Shown: positions 23,448 to 33,524, counted from the stretch's first letter. The stretch is 64,000 nt of DNA from Clostridia bacterium (GCA_017537365.1 JAFYKZ010000016.1:20954-84953), one strand, 5' to 3'. Notes: generated by a model from the sequence alone, not told the origin. Numbers and translations are program-made.

Positions 23448-23522
23448 GGTCCGAGTGACAGGACTTGAACCTGCGGCCTCTTGACCCCCAGTCAAGCGCG
23501 CTACCAGCTGCGCCACACCCGG
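23448..23522 (-). tRNA. tRNA-Pro (anticodon GGG)
   Basis: Read on the minus strand, the acceptor strand CCGGGTG pairs with CACTCGG, the D-stem is GCGC/GCGC, and the anticodon stem CTTGA/TCAAG encloses loop CTGGGGG. This gives anticodon GGG with the G37 usual for proline tRNAs. The T-arm is GCAGG-TTCAAGT-CCTGT, and CCA is encoded. All stems pair, so the gene is intact. It reads proline CCC/CCU codons. Confidence 0.95.
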
Positions 23523-23611
23523 ATATAAATTTAATGCGTTTTTATCACGCAAAAGTTATTATACCATAAAAAAGCAATTTGTCAATACTCTTTTTGCCAA
23601 ATTTCAAAAAT

Positions 23612-23636
23612 AAAACCCCGAAATTATCGGGGTTTA
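23612..23636 (-). terminator. rpsT terminator
   Basis: AAACCCCGA (23613-23621) and TCGGGGTTT (23627-23635) form a 9-bp stem 4 bases after the rpsT stop, followed on the minus strand by TATTTTTG. Confidence 0.85.
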
Positions 23637-23639
23637 AAA

Positions 23640-23903
23640 TTATGCGTTTACTTTATTAAAACGAGTTACCAAAGCAGATTTCTTTCTTGCGGCATTGTTC
23701 TTATGAATAATACCCTTGGAAGCTGCCTGATCGATATTTTTAACTGCAGCAGTAACAACAGCAGCCATATCCTCGGATTTAGCATCCATAGCAGCGTCAG
23801 CCTTTTTGATAGCTGTTCTTAAAGCAGAACGATAAGCTTTATTATGTTCATAATTAGCTTTGCTTACGAGCACACGCTTTTTAGCAGATTTAATATTCGG
23901 CAT
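23640..23903 (-). CDS. rpsT: 30S ribosomal protein S20
   Basis: The 87-residue protein starts MPNIKSAKKRVLVSKANYEH, the S20 signature, and is Lys/Ala-rich throughout, as expected of this 16S rRNA-binding assembly protein. ATG 23903 follows GGGAGGTGT; an in-frame upstream extension of 25 codons has no family match and is excluded. It is a single-gene unit with its own terminator, next to tRNA-Pro. Confidence 0.97.
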   Translation of the reverse strand: MPNIKSAKKRVLVSKANYEHNKAYRSALRTAIKKADAAMDAKSEDMAAVVTAAVKNIDQAASKGIIHKNNAARKKSALVTRFNKVNA

Positions 23904-24023
23904 CTTGACACCTCCCAACACATAGTACCACAGAGATATACTCTGTTCACTTAAATCGCGTACAACTAATAATATCACAAATAATTTATAAATGCAACAC
24001 TTTTTTTAAAAATTTTAAGTTTT

Positions 24024-24707
24024 TTATAAAATATTAATAAGCTCGTCTATATTTTTAATAGTATATGTAGATTTATATTTGCAACGGCTCTTACCATTAC
24101 TTACCCAAACTGTATCAAATTTGGCATTTATACCACCTAAAATATCCGCCGTTGGCGCATCGCCAACCACTAAAACCTTAGAACGATTACTTTCTGGAAT
24201 TCTTGTAAAAACATAGTTAAAAAATGCAGGCGACGGTTTTTTATGCCCAATTTCTTCTGAAATAAAGAATCCATCAAAAAATTTAGAAATACGGGCTTTC
24301 TTAATACGAGGATACTGAAAATCAGGATATCCGTTTGAAGTTATATATATTCTATAACCATTATCTTTTAAATATTTCAAGGTTTTGAGAGCGCCTTTAT
24401 TAAGCTTAGAACTTTTTCGCATACCTTCATAAAACTCATTCAAACAACTATCAAGTTGTTCACCTTTAACTTCGAGCATTTTTAAAAGTCTTGCAAAATG
24501 GTTTACTATAACATCATAACAGGTAATTTCGCGCCCCAATTCAAAGGTATGCCAATCGTTAATCTCATCAAAAAGGGTTATAACATCATCAGAATGAGGA
24601 AGTTCGTGATTTTCGAGCACTTTAAGTATACAATTCTTTTCTTCTCTTGAATAGCTTAACAAAGTATCATCTAAATCGAAAAGAATACAATTGTATCTTC
24701 TGCTCAT
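24024..24707 (-). CDS. HAD-superfamily phosphatase (YjjG-like pyrimidine nucleotidase)
   Basis: This 227-residue HAD hydrolase has all four motifs: I FDLDDTLLS (nucleophile Asp near residue 11), II YITSNGYP, III with Lys in GHKKPSPAFF, and IV VVGDAPTADILGG. The layout with a C1 helical cap and the FDLDDTL start fits the YjjG/YfnB group, which removes phosphate from (often non-canonical) pyrimidine nucleotides; other small phosphates are possible. GGAGG precedes the start. It lies 33 bases after the dehydratase gene and is probably co-transcribed from its promoter. Confidence 0.82.
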   Translation of the reverse strand: MSRRYNCILFDLDDTLLSYSREEKNCILKVLENHELPHSDDVITLFDEINDWHTFELGREITCYDVIVNHFARLLKMLEVKGEQLDSCLNEFYEGMRKSSKLNKGALKTLKYLKDNGYRIYITSNGYPDFQYPRIKKARISKFFDGFFISEEIGHKKPSPAFFNYVFTRIPESNRSKVLVVGDAPTADILGGINAKFDTVWVSNGKSRCKYKSTYTIKNIDELINIL

Positions 24708-24740
24708 AACACAAACCTCCGTTCTTTATATTTTTTACTT

Positions 24741-26603
24741 TTATAAATTAGGCGAATATGTAGGAACTATTTCTTTAACGAGTTTTCTAACATCAGCACT
24801 CTCGTCATACATTGCCGCCTTCATTTTATCAAGCGATTTATATAATTCTTCTTCCTCAATAGCAATTGGCTTACCAATATAAATTAAGTTATTATCTGTT
24901 TCGGTTAATCCCTCTTCGGACATAAGAAGCTCCTCATAAAGCTTTTCACCAGGTCTCAAACCCGTAAACACAATATTAATATCTTTATAGGGTGTAAAAC
25001 CTGAAAGTTTAATCAAATTTTCGGCAAGGTCCAAAATTTTAACAGGATTTCCCATATCAAGAACAAATATCTCTCCGCCTTTTGCATTCTCCCCTGCTTG
25101 AAGCACCAAGGAAACTGCCTCAGGTATAGTCATAAAATATCTTATGATATTAGGGTCTGTAACCGTAACCGGACCGCCATGTTTAATCTGCTCTTTAAAC
25201 AGAGGAATAACACTTCCGTTTGAGCCTAAAACATTTCCGAAACGAACTGCAACAAACTCGGTTTTTGAACGATTGTTATAAGTTTGAACAATCATTTCGC
25301 AAATGCGCTTGCTGGCGCCCATAATATTAGTTGGATTAACCGCCTTATCGGTTGAAATAAGCACCATTTTTTCACAACCATATCGGTCGGCACACTCGGC
25401 AGTTTTTAGAGTTCCGAAAATATTATTTTTAACCGTTTCGTTAGGACTTTCCTCCATTAATGGCACATGTTTATGCGCAGCGGCATGGAAAACAATATTC
25501 GGTTTATAGGTTTTAAAAACATAATCCAAACGCTTTGAATCTCTAACCGAACCTATTAAAGTATAAAGCTTTAAATCGGGGAAAGTATATTTAAGCTCAT
25601 TTTGGATTTCATAAGCAGAATTCTCATAAATATCGAGAATAATAATACTTTTTGGATTATGAGTTGCAATCTGACGGCAAAGCTCAGAACCGATTGTTCC
25701 GCCACCGCCGGTTACCAAAACAACCTTATTCTCTAAATATTCTAAATTAGTATCGCTATTAACATCAATAACATCTCTGCCCAAAAGGTCTTCAATTTCA
25801 ACATTTCTTATTGCAGAAGAAAGACTTGACAATTCCGATTCAGAATACATTTTGCAAACCGAAGGCACAATTTTTAAATCGCAATCAGTTTTTTGGCAGA
25901 TATTAAGTATCTTTGTTCTTTCCGCCTGCGGACAGTTAGGAATTGCAAATATAATCGTTTTTATATCATATTTTTCGGCATAAGAAATTATTGAATTACG
26001 GTCTCCCACAACCTTAACACCCGAGATATAATTACCTTTTAGAGATAAATTATCGTCTATAACGCATTTAATTTTACTCTTTTGATATCCTTTTCTGCGC
26101 GCAAATTCTTTTATAACCGTTTCACCCGCAGAGCCTGCACCAATAAGCATAACATTACCGGGTTCTAGACTGATTTGACCTTGATTTTTATTTGATAATT
26201 TTCTTTTTATTCTGGTATAAACTTCATTGAATACCAAACGATAGCTGATTAAAAATAAATTAATCAAGCAAAAAGCCGAAATAAAAAATTTATATCCTAA
26301 ATGCCTACTGTAAAGAGCATATTCCGCAATCATTGTTACAGCTACCGACATAGCTGTTGCCGGAAGAAAATGCAAAAGCGCCATAAAATTATAATGCTGC
26401 CAAATTGTGTTATAAATCTTAAAAATATAAAGCGAAAACATAACGGCAAAAGGCCAAGACAAATAAGTAAAGTTTTCTATACTTAATCCTGCGTTAAATG
26501 CCAGCTTATCATTAAGCAATAAATAAGAAATTATTAAAGAGAGTTCCGCAAAAACAATATCTAAACCTAAGAAAAAAAACAGATTTAAAATACGATTTTT
26601 CAT
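24741..26603 (-). CDS. Membrane-bound nucleotide-sugar 4,6-dehydratase (PglF/WbpM/CapD-like)
   Basis: This 620-residue protein has four N-terminal membrane segments (about 8-125). A first Rossmann-like domain follows with MLIGAGSAGETVIKEF (about 152), then the catalytic SDR domain with VTGGGGTIGSELCRQIA (about 296). The active site has M-x-x-x-K (STDKAVNPTNIMGASK), the Met replacing Tyr as in FlaA1/WbpM enzymes. Family members convert UDP-GlcNAc to its 4-keto-6-deoxy form as the first step to diacetamido sugars in surface glycans or glycoproteins. No other glycan genes are adjacent. A perfect sigma-A promoter precedes it. Confidence 0.9.
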   Translation of the reverse strand: MKNRILNLFFFLGLDIVFAELSLIISYLLLNDKLAFNAGLSIENFTYLSWPFAVMFSLYIFKIYNTIWQHYNFMALLHFLPATAMSVAVTMIAEYALYSRHLGYKFFISAFCLINLFLISYRLVFNEVYTRIKRKLSNKNQGQISLEPGNVMLIGAGSAGETVIKEFARRKGYQKSKIKCVIDDNLSLKGNYISGVKVVGDRNSIISYAEKYDIKTIIFAIPNCPQAERTKILNICQKTDCDLKIVPSVCKMYSESELSSLSSAIRNVEIEDLLGRDVIDVNSDTNLEYLENKVVLVTGGGGTIGSELCRQIATHNPKSIIILDIYENSAYEIQNELKYTFPDLKLYTLIGSVRDSKRLDYVFKTYKPNIVFHAAAHKHVPLMEESPNETVKNNIFGTLKTAECADRYGCEKMVLISTDKAVNPTNIMGASKRICEMIVQTYNNRSKTEFVAVRFGNVLGSNGSVIPLFKEQIKHGGPVTVTDPNIIRYFMTIPEAVSLVLQAGENAKGGEIFVLDMGNPVKILDLAENLIKLSGFTPYKDINIVFTGLRPGEKLYEELLMSEEGLTETDNNLIYIGKPIAIEEEELYKSLDKMKAAMYDESADVRKLVKEIVPTYSPNL

Positions 26604-26640
26604 ATATCCACCCTTATTTACATATTATTATACATTATAA

Positions 26641-26669
26641 ATTATAACATTTAATATAATGCTTGTCAA
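26641..26669 (-). promoter_or_regulatory. Sigma-A promoter of the dehydratase gene
   Basis: On the minus strand TTGACA (26664-26669), a 17-bp spacer and TATAAT (26641-26646) match the consensus exactly, about 40 bases from the start codon. Confidence 0.9.
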
Positions 26670-26759
26670 CCAGACTTTTTTTCAAAAATTTGGCAAAAAT
26701 CGACCTGAATATTAGAGTTAAAAATTCATATTATATTAACAAACAAAGGAGTTGATAAA

Positions 26760-26963
26760 ATGTTTGATAAAATTTGTCTTATACTTGTAATTATCGGGTC
26801 TTTAAACTGGGGACTTGTAGGTCTTTTCCAATTTGACCTTGTTGCTTGGGCATTTGGAGGAAGCGCGGCGATTATAAGCCGTATAATTTACACAATTATT
26901 GCCTTAGCAGGTATTTGGTGCATTTCCCTTTTATTTCGCGACCGAGCTATTGCAAACGATTAA
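26760..26963 (+). CDS. DUF378 small membrane protein (YuzA-like)
   Basis: The 67-residue protein has two membrane segments. The motif GSLNWGLVGLFQFDLVAWAF is typical of DUF378 and is followed by a second helix (IIYTIIALAGIWCISLLF). The family is widespread in bacteria and has no known function. AAAGGAG precedes the ATG. It is a single plus-strand gene convergent with metK and divergent from the dehydratase. Confidence 0.9.
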   Translation: MFDKICLILVIIGSLNWGLVGLFQFDLVAWAFGGSAAIISRIIYTIIALAGIWCISLLFRDRAIAND

Positions 26964-26964
26964 T

Positions 26965-27004
26965 AACAAAACGGAACACCAAAATTTCGGTGTTCCGTTT
27001 TGTT
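26965..27004. terminator. Bidirectional terminator between DUF378 gene and metK
   Basis: AACAAAACGGAACACC and GGTGTTCCGTTTTGTT form a 16-bp perfect stem with an 8-base loop, with T-rich flanks on both strands. It serves both convergent genes. Confidence 0.9.
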
Positions 27005-27018
27005 ATTTTAAAATAATT

Positions 27019-28203
27019 TTACTTACCTAGAATTGTTTTAAGCTCAGATACCTTATCGGTTTTCTCCCAAGGAAGAGAAATATCGGTTCTACCGAAATGA
27101 CCGTAAGCAGAGGTTTGCTTATATATAGGATTTCTAAGCTCTAAGTTATCAATAATTGCGGCAGGTCTGAGGTCAAACACCTTTTGAACTGCATTTGCTA
27201 ATTCTTCGTCGGTTACAACACCTGTACCAAAAGTATCAACCATTACCGAAACAGGTTTCGCAACACCAATAGCATAAGCTAATTGAATTTCGCATTTTTT
27301 TGCAAGCTTTGCGGCAACTATATTTTTAGCAACATAACGACTGGCATAAGCAGCACTGCGGTCTACTTTTGTTGGGTCTTTACCCGAAAAAGCGCCGCCG
27401 CCATGACGAGCATAACCACCATAGGTATCAACAATAATCTTTCTGCCTGTAAGACCTGTATCGCCCTGAGGACCGCCAACAACAAAACGACCAGTAGGAT
27501 TAATGAAAATATTTGTGTTTTCATCAAAAAGCTCCGCAGGAATAATAGGTTTAATAACCTTTTCTAAAATATCAGCACGCAAGGTTTCGAGACTTATATC
27601 TGCGCTATGCTGAGAAGATACTACAATCGCATCAATTCTAATCGGTTTATCATCATCATATTCAACCGTAACCTGAGTTTTACCGTCAGGTCTGAGATAA
27701 GAAAGCTCGCCTGATTTTCTAACCTCGGTTAATCTCATGGCCATTTTTTGCGCTAATGAAATAGCCAAGGGCATAAGCTCCTCAGTTTCATCGCAAGCGT
27801 AACCGAACATCATACCTTGGTCGCCCGCACCGTGAAGATTATAAGGGTCGTTCTCCCCTTCTTTGTATTCCATAGAATTATCAACACCCAATGCAATATC
27901 GGGAGATTGCTTATCAATCGCAGTCATAACAGCACAAGTATTACCATCAAATCCAGCTTCTGCGCTATTATATCCGATTTCGCAAACAGTATCGCGAACG
28001 ATAGCAGGAATGTCAACCTGAGCGGTTGTTGTTATTTCGCCCATAACGGTTACAACACCTGTTGTACAAAAAGTTTCGCAAGCTACACGAGCCTTGGGGT
28101 CTTTTGCAATGATTGCATCTAAAACAGAATCAGAAACACGGTCGCACACCTTATCGGGATGACCCTCAGTTACAGATTCAGATGTGAATAAAAATTTTGC
28201 CAT
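27019..28203 (-). CDS. metK: S-adenosylmethionine synthetase
   Basis: The 394-residue enzyme makes SAM from methionine and ATP. It begins [20 protein letters not shown], contains [16 protein letters not shown] (ATP/Met-binding loop) and [19 protein letters not shown] (phosphate-binding motif), and has the usual length. A SAM-I riboswitch and terminator in its leader give feedback control: high SAM should stop transcription. It is a single-gene unit. Confidence 0.98.
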   Translation of the reverse strand: MAKFLFTSESVTEGHPDKVCDRVSDSVLDAIIAKDPKARVACETFCTTGVVTVMGEITTTAQVDIPAIVRDTVCEIGYNSAEAGFDGNTCAVMTAIDKQSPDIALGVDNSMEYKEGENDPYNLHGAGDQGMMFGYACDETEELMPLAISLAQKMAMRLTEVRKSGELSYLRPDGKTQVTVEYDDDKPIRIDAIVVSSQHSADISLETLRADILEKVIKPIIPAELFDENTNIFINPTGRFVVGGPQGDTGLTGRKIIVDTYGGYARHGGGAFSGKDPTKVDRSAAYASRYVAKNIVAAKLAKKCEIQLAYAIGVAKPVSVMVDTFGTGVVTDEELANAVQKVFDLRPAAIIDNLELRNPIYKQTSAYGHFGRTDISLPWEKTDKVSELKTILGK

Positions 28204-28223
28204 ATCTATACTTCCTCTCTTTT

Positions 28224-28257
28224 ATTAAAATAAAAACCGCTCCAAAAAGAAGCGGTT
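28224..28257 (-). terminator. Riboswitch-controlled terminator of metK
   Basis: AACCGCT and AGCGGTT flank TTCTTTTTGG on the minus strand (28235-28257), followed by TTTTTATTTTAAT. It lies just after the SAM-I aptamer, in the position of its expression platform. Confidence 0.85.
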
Positions 28258-28263
28258 AAATAA

Positions 28264-28364
28264 AACCTCATCTTTCGGATAATCCGCCGGATTTGGCACC
28301 TTAAAGCTTCAACCTTAGGTTGCCGGGTTTCGCAGGGCCGGTTCCCTCCACCACTCTTGATAAG
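28264..28364 (-). ncRNA. SAM-I (S-box) riboswitch
   Basis: The minus strand reads CTTATCAAGAGTGGTGGAGG, then CCGGCCCTGCGAAACCCGGC followed by AACC, then GGTGCCAAATCC and closes with AAGATGAG. These are the conserved P1, kink-turn, P2, P3 and P4 elements of the SAM-I aptamer. It binds S-adenosylmethionine and here controls the SAM synthetase gene itself. Confidence 0.97.
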
Positions 28365-28388
28365 GACATATTAAATTTTACAACAACT

Positions 28389-28416
28389 ATTTTACCATAC
28401 TAATAAAATTTGTCAA
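28389..28416 (-). promoter_or_regulatory. Sigma-A promoter of metK
   Basis: TTGACA (28411-28416), a 16-bp spacer and an extended -10 (TGG-TAAAAT, -10 at 28389-28394) read on the minus strand just upstream of the riboswitch and directly after the engB stop. Confidence 0.85.
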
Positions 28417-28426
28417 TAGTTTTTTA

Positions 28427-29011
28427 TTAATTAACAGAATTTTCTATAAGCTCTCTAACCCTTTCGCAAGGCTCAGACTTCTGAATAGAAAACGGTATGA
28501 TTTCGGTGTTTTCTGCGAATTCACCTAATTCTTCTCTGATTAAGCTAAGACGCTTTTCAGTTTCGGTTTTGTTTAATTTATCTGCCTTAGTTAGTATAAC
28601 TGAAAAAGGAATTTCCATTTGAGTTAAATAATCTAACATAGATAAATCAAAATCGGTCGCAGGATGGCGCATATCTATAAGCTGAAAAACTCTTTTTATA
28701 TTTCTGCCAGAGCCGAAATAACTTTCCATAAGGTCTGCCCAACGCTCTTTTTCAGAATATGCCACCTTAGCATAACCGTAACCCGGTAAATCAACCAAAC
28801 GCAAACCGTCTAACTTATAGAAATTAATTGTAACCGTTTTACCCGGCTTTGAGCTTACTCTTGCAATCGATTTTCTCCCTAAAATCTTATTAATAAGAGA
28901 AGATTTTCCAACATTAGACCTGCCCGAAAAACAAATTTCAGGCAAATCGGACTCAGTTAGCTGCGAAGCCGAGCCAAAAGCTCTTTCAAATTCAGCATTA
29001 TTAAAATTCAT
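28427..29011 (-). CDS. engB: Ribosome-biogenesis GTPase EngB/YsxC
   Basis: This 194-residue TRAFAC GTPase has G1 FSGRSNVGKSSLINKI, G3 VDLPGYGYAK and G4 LTKADKLNK. EngB is needed for assembly of the large ribosomal subunit. It lies 8 bases after lon, the same lon-ysxC order known in Bacillus subtilis, and is the last gene of the murI-to-engB operon. Confidence 0.96.
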   Translation of the reverse strand: MNFNNAEFERAFGSASQLTESDLPEICFSGRSNVGKSSLINKILGRKSIARVSSKPGKTVTINFYKLDGLRLVDLPGYGYAKVAYSEKERWADLMESYFGSGRNIKRVFQLIDMRHPATDFDLSMLDYLTQMEIPFSVILTKADKLNKTETEKRLSLIREELGEFAENTEIIPFSIQKSEPCERVRELIENSVN

Positions 29012-29019
29012 AATTTCTC

Positions 29020-31428
29020 CTACTGCCTTACAACTGTATTTTTACCCGAATCAGCAAAAAATTTATCAGACATTCTCCATTCTTCTTGCTCGATTTTTTG
29101 AGGGTTTGAAACCAAAGCTTTATCGATAATTTCATCAACATAGCTTACGGATATAAAGGTGATATTTTCCTTAACAATAGGTTCAACATCCTGCAAATCA
29201 GGTTCGTTTTCTTTTGGAATAAAGACAGTTTTAACGCCCGCAGCATAAGCCGCCATTGTTTTCTCCTTTAAACCGCCTATTGCCATAACTCTGCCTCTGA
29301 TAGTAACCTCACCTGTCATAGCAATATCACGAGCAACGGGACGATTTGTTAAAGCAGAAATGAGCGCAGTTGTTATAGTAACACCCGCCGAAGGACCATC
29401 TTTCTGAACAGCCGCCTCGGTTGCATGGATATGAATATCCTTATCCTTATAAAAATCAGGGTCTATATCATATTTATCTGCATTGGCTCTAACAAAACTA
29501 ATAGCAGCTCTTGCTGATTCCTTCATAACATCACCGAGCGAGCCTGTAAGCTCAACCTTGCCTGTTCCTTGCATAACCGCAACTTCAAGTTGCATAAGAG
29601 TTCCGCCAACCTGAGTCCAGGCAAGACCGTTAATAATGCCAACCTCGTCTGTTTCCAAAATAGTTTCTGGTTTATATCGCTTTTGACCCAACATTTTTTC
29701 AACATCACAAGGTTTTATGTTAACCTTTTTGCTCTCACCCGAAGCTATTAATCTAGCAGATTTCCTGCAAATTGAAGCTATCGTTCGCTCTAATTTTCTA
29801 ACACCCGCCTCGCGAGTATATCCATCTATCAAGCTATATATTGCTTCATCCGATATACGAATTTGAGTCTTTTTAAGACCATGTCGTTCTATTTGTTTTG
29901 CAACCAAATGTCTTTTAGCAATATTAAACTTTTCTTCTCTTGTATAAGAAGCGAGCTCAATTACTTCCATTCTGTCCAAAAGCGGTGCAGGAATGGTATC
30001 GAGATTATTCGCAGTTGCAATAAATACTGTACTACTCAAATCATAAGGTATTTCAATAAAATGGTCAACAAAAGTATTGTTTTGCTCAGGGTCTAAAACC
30101 TCCAACAAAGCAGAGGAAGGGTCGCCTTTATAATCGTTTCCGAGTTTATCAATTTCGTCTAAAAGTATAAGCGGATTACTGCTCTTGGCTTGTTTTAAAG
30201 CATTGATAATTTTACCCGGCATTGATCCAATATATGTTTTTCTATGACCTCTGATTTCTGATTCATCATGAATGCCACCGAGAGAAATTCTGGCAAAATT
30301 TCTGCCCATACATTCGGCAACCGATTTGCCGATAGAGGTTTTACCTACACCTGGAGGGCCTACTAAACATATAATTTGACCTTTTATATCAGGCGACAAG
30401 GAATAAACCGATAAAAGCTCTAAAATTCTCTCTTTAACCTTATCCATACCGAATATATCACGGTTTAAAATCTTTTCAGCGCGCTTTATATCCCTATTGG
30501 TATCGGTTTTATAATCCCAAGGAAGCTCTAAGCAGGTATCTAGAAAGCCTCGCTCAACTGTCCCCTCATGAGAACCTGAGGGCATTTTTGCAAGCTTGCT
30601 GACATGAGTTCTCAGTTGCTCTTTTACAGTTTCACCAGCTTTAAGAGCTGATATTCTGGCATAATAATTATCTATTTCATCAGCAGTCTCATCGCCATAA
30701 AGTTCCGAGCTTATAACCTTTATCTGCTCTCTAAGATAATATTCACGCTGATTTTCATCAATATTAACCTTTGTTTTTTCGTTAATTTTGCGATCAATTT
30801 CAGAAATTTGGCGTTCCTTATCCAAAAGCTCGATTAAAATTTTAGCTCGTTTCACGGGTGAAATCTGCTCTAAAACATACTGCTTATCATCAAATGGAGC
30901 GGGTACATTAAAAGCAATATAATCCGAAATAAAACTTAAATCCTCGATTTTATCAACCGTTTCAGGAATATCGGGCGCAATACCGCCTAAAACCGATATG
31001 TATCTCTTAAATTGAGCCTTTATGCGACGCATTAAGGATTCTATATAAACTGCACGGTTAGTAACAGCCGAATCTTCTTTCCTATAAACTTCCGCTGTAT
31101 AGAATTTTTTACCGTCATAAAAGTTTTTATATTCAGCTCTATAAAGACCTTCAACCAAAACCTTAATATGATTATCCGAAACCTTTAAAACCTGTTTAAC
31201 TCTTACAACCGTACCCATACTGTAAAGATTTTTTTCATTTGCCTCCTCGGCATATAAATCCTTTTGGGTAACAACTAAAAGTTTGCGGTCAGACTCCATT
31301 GCCGCCGAAAGTGCGTTAGCAGATTTTACTCTGGCAACATCAAATGAAGCAACAGTTTTAGGAAAAACCACAAGTCCTCTAAGTGCTAAAAGCGGCATTT
31401 TTACCGCCATTTCATTATTTGGTATCAT
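29020..31428 (-). CDS. lon: ATP-dependent protease Lon
   Basis: The 802-residue protein has the full Lon layout: N-terminal substrate-binding domain (about 8-200), AAA+ module with Walker A GPPGVGKTSIGKS (about 350) and Walker B LILLDEIDK, and the serine protease domain with catalytic Ser in KDGPSAGVTI (about 677) and Lys about 43 residues later. It degrades misfolded and regulatory proteins in the cytoplasm. TAGGAG precedes the start. It follows the small lipoprotein gene by 87 bases without a clear terminator; I saw no CIRCE element there. Confidence 0.97.
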   Translation of the reverse strand: MIPNNEMAVKMPLLALRGLVVFPKTVASFDVARVKSANALSAAMESDRKLLVVTQKDLYAEEANEKNLYSMGTVVRVKQVLKVSDNHIKVLVEGLYRAEYKNFYDGKKFYTAEVYRKEDSAVTNRAVYIESLMRRIKAQFKRYISVLGGIAPDIPETVDKIEDLSFISDYIAFNVPAPFDDKQYVLEQISPVKRAKILIELLDKERQISEIDRKINEKTKVNIDENQREYYLREQIKVISSELYGDETADEIDNYYARISALKAGETVKEQLRTHVSKLAKMPSGSHEGTVERGFLDTCLELPWDYKTDTNRDIKRAEKILNRDIFGMDKVKERILELLSVYSLSPDIKGQIICLVGPPGVGKTSIGKSVAECMGRNFARISLGGIHDESEIRGHRKTYIGSMPGKIINALKQAKSSNPLILLDEIDKLGNDYKGDPSSALLEVLDPEQNNTFVDHFIEIPYDLSSTVFIATANNLDTIPAPLLDRMEVIELASYTREEKFNIAKRHLVAKQIERHGLKKTQIRISDEAIYSLIDGYTREAGVRKLERTIASICRKSARLIASGESKKVNIKPCDVEKMLGQKRYKPETILETDEVGIINGLAWTQVGGTLMQLEVAVMQGTGKVELTGSLGDVMKESARAAISFVRANADKYDIDPDFYKDKDIHIHATEAAVQKDGPSAGVTITTALISALTNRPVARDIAMTGEVTIRGRVMAIGGLKEKTMAAYAAGVKTVFIPKENEPDLQDVEPIVKENITFISVSYVDEIIDKALVSNPQKIEQEEWRMSDKFFADSGKNTVVRQ

Positions 31429-31515
31429 TTTTTCTCCTAATCCTACGAATGATTACAAACCGAAAAATCGCCAAAATCATGCCATTTTAGGCATATTCAG
31501 ATTATTCGTGTTTGC

Positions 31516-32076
31516 TTATTTAGTTTTAAAATCATTTCTATATATAGCGGTTGCGAAAAGTTCGTTTTCTTGGAAAAAGAACATAATAGTATTTTCTTTG
31601 AATTCATATTTCAAAGCAGTACCCTCAGGAATACCATAAAGGAAAAACGCATTTTCTTCATTTAATTCTTCCTCAGAACACTCTAAATTTCCAACCTTTT
31701 CTTTGATATTAAGAATAACCTCTCCCAAATCAAAGTTATAAGCTTTATTATAACTAACTATATAAGCAATACCGTCAGACTTTTTATCGTCCTCATAAAA
31801 GTAACTGAAAACACCGTCTTCAACACCTGAAACACCGTCTTTTTCATACTCATTAAACATAAGCTCTTCACTATCAGCATTTTGAGCATAATCATAAAGT
31901 GCATCATGAACTTCATCGGCATCTGCGCCTAATTTATACTCACATTCAGGCATTTCACCTAAATTCGCATAGTATTCAAGGTCAATTTCACCCTCGTTTT
32001 TTTCTTTCTTTTCACCGCAAGCGGTTAAGGAAAACATAAACACTAAAACCAATAAAAGACTTATTATCTTTTTCAT
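31516..32076 (-). CDS. Putative lipoprotein of unknown function (186 aa)
   Basis: An N-terminal signal peptide ends in a lipobox (SLTAC, Cys near residue 20), followed by a short Lys/Glu linker and an acidic globular domain with strand-rich segments (GIAYIVSYNKAYNFDLGEVI, NTIMFFFQENELFATAIYR). I recognise no family. It should be exported and lipid-anchored. Its start overlaps the pncB stop by one base (TAATG-type coupling), which puts it in the same operon. Confidence 0.75.
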   Translation of the reverse strand: MKKIISLLLVLVFMFSLTACGEKKEKNEGEIDLEYYANLGEMPECEYKLGADADEVHDALYDYAQNADSEELMFNEYEKDGVSGVEDGVFSYFYEDDKKSDGIAYIVSYNKAYNFDLGEVILNIKEKVGNLECSEEELNEENAFFLYGIPEGTALKYEFKENTIMFFFQENELFATAIYRNDFKTK

Positions 32077-33524
32077 TATTTACTCCTTAATTTATTCAAC
32101 AAATCATGTCTTAAATTCCAAAGTTTTTCAGATAAATCTATATAGTAGGTATGAGGATTTTCAAATCTTGTAACCTCATCCCACAAAGAGTCTACCTGAT
32201 TTTTACAATAAGCCGCAATATCCAAAACCTTAGGACAATCATAAACCTGTTTACCTTTTTCAAAAATCTTAACCTGCAATTTTATCGCTTTAAAGTTGGT
32301 AACTATTTTGCGTTTCCAAGTATGATTCGGGTCGAAAATCTCATAAGGCTCGGTATCATCAATCCTCTCATCGCCAAGGGTTATAACATCAGCGATAGCT
32401 TTACCTGTTTCGCGGTCATAAAGTCGCCACGGGATTTTAACACCAGGAATAGTTATCTTAGCAACATTTTCGCTTATCTTAATTTTAGGGATAATCTCTC
32501 CGTTCTTTTCAACCGCAGAAAGCTTATAAACTCCACCGAAAACCGCCTCGCTAGATGCCGTTATCAAGCGTTCGCCAACACCATAAGTATCGGTTTGAGC
32601 TCCTTGTAAAATCATATCGCGGATAAGATATTCATCCAAAGAATTTGAGATACAGATTTTGCAATCAGAATAACCTGCATCATCTAACATTTTGCGCGCT
32701 TTTTTAGTAATATATGTAATATCACCGCTATCTATTCTGATTCCAACAGGTCTTTTGCCGAGAGGCTTTAAAACCTCATCAAAAACCTTTATCGCATTAG
32801 GTATACCCGATTTCAAAACGTTATATGTATCAACAAGAAGCATACAGCTATCAGGATATTTTTCAGCGTATGTTTTGAATGCAGTATATTCATCGTCAAA
32901 CAACTGCACCCAGCTATGCGCCATAGTGCCCGATGCTTTAACACCGAAATCTTTTGCAGTTAACAAACAGGAAGTTCCACTGCATCCGCCGATAATTGCC
33001 GCTCTTGCTCCATAATAAGCCGCACCTGAACCGTGAGCTCTGCGCGCACCGAATTCCATAACAGGTCTGCCAGCGGCGGCGCGAACAATTCTATTTGCCT
33101 TGGTTGCAATTAAAGACTGATGGTTTATTGTAAGCAAAAGCATTGTTTCAACCATAAGAGCCTGAATAATCGGACCTCTTACAGTAACAATCGGCTCATG
33201 CGGGAAAATAACCGTTCCCTCAGGGACTGCCCAAACATCGCAACTGAATTTGAAGTTTTTAAGATAATCAATAAATTCATCTTTAAATAGGTTTAAAGAC
33301 CTTAAATAATCGATATCCTCATCTGTAAATTTAAGATTATTAAGATATTCTATAAGCTGCTCAATGCCCGCCATAATAGCATATCCGCCCTTATCAGGCA
33401 CTCTTCTGAAAAACATATCAAAATAAGCCACAGTATCTTTCATATCACTATCGAAAATACCGTTAGACATTGTAAGCTCATAAAGGTCCATAACCATTGT
33501 TAAATTCAAATTTTTGTTTTCCAT
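32076..33524 (-). CDS. pncB: Nicotinate phosphoribosyltransferase
   Basis: The 482-residue enzyme joins nicotinate to PRPP (with ATP) to form nicotinate mononucleotide in NAD salvage. It begins TMVMDLYELTMSNGIFD and contains EFGARRAHGSGAAYYGARAA (phosphoribosyl-binding region), GTMAHSWVQ with the conserved His, and GIRIDSGDI. These match the longer Gram-positive PncB type. AAAGGAG precedes the ATG. It sits between argS and the lipoprotein gene in the operon. Confidence 0.95.
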   Translation of the reverse strand: MENKNLNLTMVMDLYELTMSNGIFDSDMKDTVAYFDMFFRRVPDKGGYAIMAGIEQLIEYLNNLKFTDEDIDYLRSLNLFKDEFIDYLKNFKFSCDVWAVPEGTVIFPHEPIVTVRGPIIQALMVETMLLLTINHQSLIATKANRIVRAAAGRPVMEFGARRAHGSGAAYYGARAAIIGGCSGTSCLLTAKDFGVKASGTMAHSWVQLFDDEYTAFKTYAEKYPDSCMLLVDTYNVLKSGIPNAIKVFDEVLKPLGKRPVGIRIDSGDITYITKKARKMLDDAGYSDCKICISNSLDEYLIRDMILQGAQTDTYGVGERLITASSEAVFGGVYKLSAVEKNGEIIPKIKISENVAKITIPGVKIPWRLYDRETGKAIADVITLGDERIDDTEPYEIFDPNHTWKRKIVTNFKAIKLQVKIFEKGKQVYDCPKVLDIAAYCKNQVDSLWDEVTRFENPHTYYIDLSEKLWNLRHDLLNKLRSK